From positions 15,096,107-15,160,106 of the forward strand of contig CM053256.1 of assembly GCA_028583405.1 (NCBI GenBank): DNA of 64,000 nt, written 5' to 3'. The DNA comes from Pogonophryne albipinna (taxonomy: Eukaryota; Chordata; Actinopteri; Perciformes; Artedidraconidae). Shown piece by piece: positions 49,794 to 64,000 of the stretch (positions are counted from its first letter, which is position 1; each line of letters opens with the position of its first letter). A model generated the notes under the pieces. The model was not told where the DNA came from, did not search any database, and saw nothing but the letters and a program-made list of their open reading frames with translations. Position numbers and translations under genes: made by a program.

Positions 49794-51783
49794 GTGTGAA
49801 GCCGTATGTGTGCGGTGTGTGTGACTATGCGGGCCGCAGCAGGAGTAACCTGAAGACTCACATGAACCGACACAACACAGAGAAACGTCACCTCTGTGAT
49901 CTGTGCGGGAAAAAGTTCAAATCTAAAGTCACGCTCAAAAGCCACAGACTGAGCCACACCAATGAAGGTACATATTATTTGTCTATTCATTGGAACAGGA
50001 TTTTTTAGAAAGTGAAAAGCGATGATTGATAAAAGGAGAATCATTTTTTATGTTAATTCAGGGAAGCGTTTTCAATGTTCAGAGTGCGACTTCACCTCGG
50101 CCTCCAACCCGTCCTTGCTCAGACACATGGAGCAACATGCTGAGTTTAAGGTTGGAATAACACACAAGCATCACTCCAGATGTCATGTTCTTGTTTTGAT
50201 AAAAGGATTGAGAAGATGTTTAGAAAAGTCAAATTTATATTTTTTTAATCACGTCATATCTGGTTTTCTTCTATCTTTGTAGCCATTTCGCTGTGCACAC
50301 TGCCACTACTCCTGTAACATTGCGGGTCCCCTGAAGCGACACTACAAGATAAAACACCCGGATCAGAAATATCAGAATGCCGGACCTGGACTGCCTAACC
50401 CCGATGCTCTGAAACAGCAAGGTCAGAACTCTGCTCTCATTCTGCCCTGTCGACACTTTTCATGTTGTTTATAGTCACATTTTTCCAAAGTAGGACACTT
50501 GTACTGAGTAAAGACTTTAAAAGTGTTGTGGTGAAGACTCTCAGGAGCGAGAATCTATTTTGTGCCAGGAGAAAAATCATTAAATATTACTTAATTCCTG
50601 AAGCAGTACAAAACAAAATGCTTGTTCAGCATAACCTAAAATAGCTTGTGTGTGTGTGTGTGTGCGTGTGCGTGTGCGTGTGTGTGTGTTTAGGGGGTAT
50701 GAAGTGTCCTGAATGTGAATTTGTTTATGGTACCAAGTGGGAGCTGAATCGACACCTGAAGAGCAAACACAGGCTGAAAGTGGTGGAAGGCACCTGGGAG
50801 GTAAACAGTGTTCCCTGACACAGAATAGATACATTGAAACTGTTTTTTAACGTTGCTCTGAGGATTGGCTATGATCGTCTCACCGCAGGTCTGTCACATT
50901 GGAATGATTATTGTAATTTTGGACATACATTAAACGCCTCCCGGAGGTTATTCTATATTGACATGGGTGCGCTCTGATTTTTCTCTTTAGCGCCACCCTT
51001 GGGTCATAGTTTTCACTTATTGTATGAAATATTTCAACAACACAAAAGCTATTAGTCTTGTTTCTGTCCCAAAATGATACCAAAATGTCAGGAGCGGGAA
51101 AAAAACTAAGAACATGCCAACTCAATCATGTTTAGTTTTAATTTAGTTTATTTATTCATCAATGTCAGTATTTTCAGGTAAATGCAATCCCTGCCTTATC
51201 TATGAATATTCAGGTTGGGGAGACAGTGGAGGCTCAGTATGTGTCTGTGGAGGATGAAGAGCAGCTGACAGAAGTACCTGAAGAATCCCTACATGACAAC
51301 GGTAACCACAGCAACAGTGATAAACAGACGGTAGACACAAACCAGCCGACATGCTTTCATATGAACTTTGTGACACGTCACAATAAATGTGTGTCTTCTA
51401 TGTTTAGTTAATATCCAGCAGATCACTGAATACAGTTCAGAGATTCACGACGCCGTCACCTCCATGGTCGCCATGGCACCAGGCACTGTTACCGTCGTAC
51501 AACAGGTAAACAACATCTCATCACATACTCAGGAAATCACGAGTGTTTACAGCAAAATGTTGATGTCGAGCTTTGTCTGAAGTTGCAGGTGAATGATGAG
51601 CAGGAAGTGGGGGACTGCAGAAACCAGCTGATGGTGGTGAATGCAGATGGGGGTCTAACAGGAGACCAGGTGATGGTGGTAGAGGACGCAAATGGCCTGG
51701 AGGCTCTGACAGTCCTCACTCAGGGAGAAAACACTCACCACTACATCGTCTACGTCCAGGAACACACTGTAGAAATCAACTAG
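49794..51783 (+). CDS. zfat: ZFAT zinc-finger/AT-hook protein, C-terminal seven coding exons
   Basis: Exons: 49794-49967, 50062-50150, 50283-50421, 50694-50800, 51214-51301, 51408-51505, 51589-51783 (stop TAG). All are in phase and give about 295 residues. Five C2H2 fingers start YVCGVCDYAG, HLCDLCGKKF, FQCSECDFTS, FRCAHCHYSC and MKCPECEFVY, in the same order as the last fingers of human ZFAT. They are followed by the conserved acidic tail with SMVAMAPGTVTVV and TVLTQGENTHHYIVYVQE. The first exon opens with the last two bases of a Gly codon, so an upstream exon is required but absent. Compared with human ZFAT, the central several hundred residues (multiple fingers) between the exon ending at 22501 and this one are missing from the window. 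The exon at 50694 has a UG-repeat acceptor. mtbp follows on the same strand, about 0.9 kb downstream. Confidence 0.94.
50647..50693 (+). repeat. zfat: (TG)n tract forming a zfat splice acceptor
   Basis: A TG run with a few CG interruptions ends in gtgtgtttag, the acceptor of the zfat exon that starts at 50694. The pyrimidine tract is thus largely replaced by UG repeats with a short U3. Confidence 0.85.
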
Positions 51784-52014
51784 GGATGCTAACATTTCAT
51801 CATCTGTTGATCCATCAGTGTTGTGGGGATCAGTGAGCATCAGTAGATCCCTTTGGAAAAGGGAAGTTACAGAAAATGTACCAGTAAGCAAATACAATAT
51901 GGATTTTTATCATGATTAAGATCATTTCAGTTTTATTTGTACAAATGAAAACTATAAGTACAATAATTGTTTGTATTATTATGTGACATATTTTGTATTT
52001 ACAAAGTATATTTA

Positions 52015-52020
52015 AATAAA
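52015..52020 (+). terminator. zfat: zfat polyadenylation signal
   Basis: AATAAA 232 bp after the zfat stop codon, followed by a TG-rich stretch (cctgtcttgc). It is the first canonical signal after the stop, giving a short 3'UTR. Confidence 0.7.
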
Positions 52021-52515
52021 AAGCCTGTCTTGCACTGCTCAATGCTCCTGATTGATTTTATTTCCTTAAAATACAAAACAAAAAATTCCAACGTATAACA
52101 TTCATGAGTTATAGCATAAGTTCAGTTATTGCTCTAAAATATTCAGAAATGATTGAAATGTTAGTAAAGTAGTAATAAAAAAGAATTTACAAATTGCCAT
52201 TTGTTATGATTTGTTATGAACACCACGAACTGTAAAACGTCAAAAAAAATCTTACACCAGAAACTAAGTACAAAATCCATTATTTAGACAGTATGTGAAC
52301 TCTGTAATTCAGTCAATTTTCATATAAACGAGATTTTTCTTATTGACCTATGAATGCCATTTTCATATTGTATTGCAGCCAAGAGAGCATTTAGAATTCA
52401 CAGTTTATTTAATTGTGGGTTTCGATGTAGAGTGAATGAACTGAAACGATTGCAACGATTTCGATATGTTCACCCGGTTCACCCGTCTGTTCTGGATCAT
52501 GGTGTTGTTCAGTCT

Positions 52516-52592
52516 CAGTCCAGTAGGTGGCAATGGCGCGTCTGGTGTCAACATCCTGTACTTTGTATATGTTACAGAAGAAGAAGAAGCGG
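52516..52592. repeat. Teleost repeat fragment in the mtbp promoter region
   Basis: Contains ccagtaggtggcaatggcgc and ends in agaagaagaagaagc, a combination I recall from a common fish repeat. It lies 100-176 bp upstream of the mtbp start codon. Confidence 0.4.
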
Positions 52593-52608
52593 TGGGAAAT
52601 TTGACAGT

Positions 52609-52616
52609 GCGCGAAA
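52609..52616 (-). promoter_or_regulatory. mtbp: E2F-type site upstream of mtbp
   Basis: Plus-strand gcgcgaaa is TTTCGCGC on the minus strand, matching the E2F consensus TTTSSCGC. It lies 76 bp before the mtbp ATG. E2F control is usual for replication genes, so a real site is plausible, but a single match may be chance. Confidence 0.4.
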
Positions 52617-52691
52617 GGCTGTTGTTCACAATTGAACGATATTTTTAATACAAGCTAACATTATTAGTGAAAATACTGATGCTTACACGAC

Positions 52692-60046
<7,355 letters not shown>

Positions 60047-61600
60047 GTGAGTCCTAACCCCCCCCCCACCACCACCCCTCACACCTTTATTTTCCAGCCT
60101 TAAGCTTTCCTGATGTTTAATTGAACCCTAAGCTCATGAAATGCTTACTTTGGGAAACAGTTCACACTTGAATCAGACTGTTGCCATCCTCTAATGCTCA
60201 AGTATGTGTGATAGCTGGCCTGAATATCCGAGTGAATTTCCCCTTGTTTCACGGGGGTGTATTTTGTTTTGTTTTGCCTCAACCAATCAGTAGCAAGAGA
60301 CAGAACCGCCCAACCTGCATTGATCAAAGCAACATGGAAGATGTTATTATTGTTGCCAAGTGTGGGTCTCCTTTTGGTTTGGATTGTGCATACACGATAC
60401 ATCCTGCCACTTGTTTCATGCCATGAGGTCACTTTTTTTTAACATTTTCCATCTCATCCACATTTGGCGCCTTTCTTCTTTGTTATTTTTCATGGGTGTT
60501 CTTAACAAGAAGATATCTCCACTCCAATCCTACAAAGTATTGATTTTTTAAGGTTGAATGTTTCTCCCACTCTGTGTGAACAACAACAGATCTATGTGAA
60601 TAGCTACACAAATTGGAGACGTGGGCAGTGATCCAAAGGTCTGGACAAAGCTGCATCTCATTTAACATTTCCAAACACCTCAGGGAGCAGAATGATCGGG
60701 TTTAATTGTCAGACAACTGCATTGTGGTTTCAAAAGTCCAATTGTGTGCCTCATTATTTCTTGCTTCTTCCTCTGTGACAAAGCTTTGTTCTCCTATGTG
60801 CCAGCAGTTGTCTCAAAGTAGCAAGCTGTCGGCCCGGCCCTCCATCCAAGTGTTGTCAGTGAGGAAATCTTATTTAGAGCAATACAATGTGTTTGAGATT
60901 GTTAATCTCTACAGCTCAAAAGATGACAATGATGATGTTATGACTGTGTGTCTGTGTTCCTACAAACTTTAGTGAAGGTTTTGATTGACAGGAGGTTGAG
61001 TAGCTAATGAATGAATTTACATTTAGAGGAGAACTGCACTCTTAACCCTAGTTCAAGCCACATCTTACCCCAAAGCTAAAGAGTTGAATGAGCTGCACAG
61101 AGTCCCGGCTCCTAATGATTTCTGGTAGCTGGAAGGAGATGAGTTCCCAAGGGTCACTTCCTGGTTGCCCTTTAATCAAATATAGGAACCTGTGAATGAG
61201 TCAAACATTCAGAATTTAATCTGACGGCCCATGATGACCTCGTAGCCACAAACCAGTATTTTAATATAGATTCATCATCTCTTCATTGAAAGCCAATGCC
61301 CAAGGGTTTAACAGAGGTTCATCTGTCAACTGCAGTCACGTCGCTTCCCAGATTTTCCCTCATCTTAAGTCCATCCATCTTTCACCAGACTTTAGAGATG
61401 CACAAATCTATCGGCCACCAGTCGAAACCAGGCAGTTGTCAGCTGATAAGCCATGACTGATGACTGGCTGATCAGTTTCATGTATCTGATTTCTTGCTGG
61501 CTGAATTTACACATGTTGCTCTATGATGGAAATGGATACAATCATAACAAAAATAATGGCTCTCAATAATCACTTATGATCTATTAAAGGGTGTCTGTGA

Positions 61601-62206
61601 TAGGGCTGCACGATTTTGGGAAACAATCTAATTGCGATTTTTCTGACAAATATTGCGATTACGATTCGATTTGCGATATTTGTTTTTAAGCGACCCAACG
61701 GATTGTAAAATGCGGCCATATCTCCGGCTAGGAAGGTCGCATCAACATGCTCCCGTCTCTAGCACCCCCGCAGCCCGAGCTACGAGTGAAAGAACTAAAC
61801 TTACATGAAACTTCTGTTGGGTTGCTTTAAAGTCAAGCTTCAGTTTAAGATTCACCCTGTAATAGATGTAAAACATGTGATGGAGCATTACTAACCTGAC
61901 TCAGATGGTTTCTTTCACCAAACCATCTAAAGCTCCATTGGAAGCCATTTGGAAAGGGCAGGCACTTTCAAAAATACTTGGCAGGTGATTGGATCAATCT
62001 GTCTATCACCTTCTATCATGGGCCACTTCTGATTGGTTAACAATGGCTGGTACATGTGGAGCACAGCACTTCTAATTGGTGTGGATGACTGACACACAAG
62101 AAAAAAAAAAGAAAAATGTAAAAAAAAATCGCAGGCTTTGCGATTTGATAATCGCATCATTTCAAATCGCGATTTCGATTTAAAATCGATTAATCGTTCA
62201 GCCCTA
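61601..62206. mobile_element. hAT-like MITE in mtbp intron 8
   Basis: Ends are tagggctgcacgatt and aatcgttcagcccta, an inverted pair with one unpaired position. It is flanked by GTCTGTGA (61593-61600) and GTCTGTGG (62207-62214), an 8-bp duplication with one change. It is rich in 'gcgat' and 'atcg' motifs in both arms. 606 bp, non-coding. Confidence 0.8.
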
Positions 62207-62369
62207 GTCTGTGGTGCCTGTATCTGCAATGACCATGTCCTTTGACTCTTTGAGTTTGCTGTTGTTTTGGTGCTTTTTGTGGTATTGAACTTTATAAAAC
62301 TGATCGTACTGTCGTTTTTTAGAGCAGATGTGCTGTAACCCTCAGCTAAATGTTGTAGGAAGTAGGATG

Positions 62370-62723
<354 letters not shown>

Positions 62724-64000
62724 TCTACTGTATGGAGAAGTTGTTATGTGTTGGTTGTTTGCGTGCAGTGTAAAGCTGTTAATTTGCATAAACATGGGTG
62801 TGTTAGACAAGGTCTTTGGAATAGTTTGTATACTATAGGCTGTAATGTCTTTTCTTATTTAAATTAATATCCAAAACAATAAAACAGAAGCTATGTCAAA
62901 GAACTTATGATATGCAGTCTATACCACACACACACATAGCCTGTATGCATTAACTTTAATATCATTAGCATTACATATGATTGGTTAAAAAGATGTAGTA
63001 ACGGCTAAAGAATGAATTATTAGACAGGAGTAGCTGTAATAATGTGAATTATAAGCAATGTCTGCTGTCTGAGTTTGTGTCTGCCCACAGATAGTTTGAG
63101 TCTATCTTGTTGTGTGTGCTCATTATCCACAACAGAGTGCCACATATAAGGTGTGTGTGTTTTTGCATGCTGCTTATTTACAAGTATATGGAGATTGAGC
63201 CAGGGTGTGTGTGATCTCATCAGATCAGTGTAAAGAGAAGCAGATGGTGGTGATTGTCTTGGCACACAACAACAACAGAAAACCTCTGAGGACAACAAAA
63301 CTATCACATCTCCACTCTGCCGGGATAACTGACTGTAAAATCTAAACTATGCTCAGATAAAAACGATTAGGCGTCCTCACTGTCAGGAGCAACACTCGGG
63401 ATAACGCACACAGAGGCTCAGTCTGTGTGCGGGCAGGGAGTCCACGAGAGCAGGAAACAAAGGCGTGCTTATACCATAAACGTGCTATATCGTTATCTAT
63501 TACAGTAAATTAATTTAATATTAAATCACAGTTGAACTATTTTAGTTTGTGAAATCAATATATATGACATAGTATTTATATAAATAATATGTGTTTATAG
63601 CTAATGTAGTAGATGAATAACTTCACAAATCAAGGAACCATTGCTGCAAGATTTTTGCTAGTATGTAGAAGAAAAGGTTTTTATTTTACAATGATGCTGA
63701 AAATGTTGTTTCTTTAAGAGTTCTAGTGAAAAAGTGTTAATGTTTTTGACAAAAGGTAAAAAATAGTTATACATCCACATGTTCGAAGTGAATGCCTCTG
63801 AATAATTATAGCACAGTTACTTTTCAATTCTTCTTATTTAGTTCTTCAGTGAGCTGTTTATAAGGAAAGCTTTGTATTAATGGTGAATGTTCTGCCGCAC
63901 AGAGTCCAACTGCCCTATAGCGAATTCAAATGGTGACATTTGGTCTGTCGAGTGTCCTTTCTAAAAACACCTCAACCCTGTTTGTCAGGGAAGGGAAAGG

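Overview
This window is vertebrate DNA, most likely from a ray-finned (teleost, probably percomorph) fish. All genes are multi-exon with GT-AG introns, and the DNA is full of fish-type dispersed repeats, hAT-like MITEs, a DIRS retrotransposon remnant and very long (GT)n tracts. I cannot name the species. I assigned genes by joining exons in phase and comparing the spliced protein with vertebrate families from memory; no search was run.

Layout: (1) 80-2662, minus strand: 5' part of an ndrg1-type gene, eight coding exons, continuing past the left edge. (2) About 10.4-17.6 kb, plus strand: ptp4a3 (PRL-3 phosphatase), complete in five coding exons, with candidate 5'UTR exons carrying short uORFs and a long 3'UTR. 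(3) 18113-22501, plus strand: the first twelve coding exons of zfat. (4) About 22.5-48.0 kb: a segment that does not belong to zfat by content. It holds only the last four coding exons of cers1 (ceramide synthase 1), three large minisatellites, a DIRS element, several TIR elements, and the last two exons of an unidentified minus-strand membrane-protein gene. It ends at a run of exactly 1000 N (47999-48998). (5) 49794-51783, plus strand: the last seven coding exons of zfat. (6) 52692-60046 and beyond, plus strand: the first eight coding exons of mtbp, whose introns hold three perfect (GT)n tracts of about 300-350 bp.

ndrg1, ptp4a3, zfat and mtbp all lie in human 8q24, so the frame of the window is a conserved syntenic block. 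CERS1 is on human 19p13. The central zinc-finger exons of zfat are missing exactly where the cers1 segment sits, and both genes of that segment are cut at its edges. A chimeric scaffold is therefore the leading explanation; a real rearrangement is the alternative.

The genes do not form a pathway. They cover a stress and differentiation factor (NDRG1), a prenylated phosphatase (PRL-3), a zinc-finger/AT-hook regulator (ZFAT), sphingolipid synthesis (CerS1) and replication-origin firing (MTBP). I found no convincing new biological system. The most notable structures are a minisatellite that copies a cers1 splice donor about 68 times, a 185-bp higher-order repeat grown inside a MITE, the DIRS internal complementary region, and UG-rich tracts placed where they could affect splicing.
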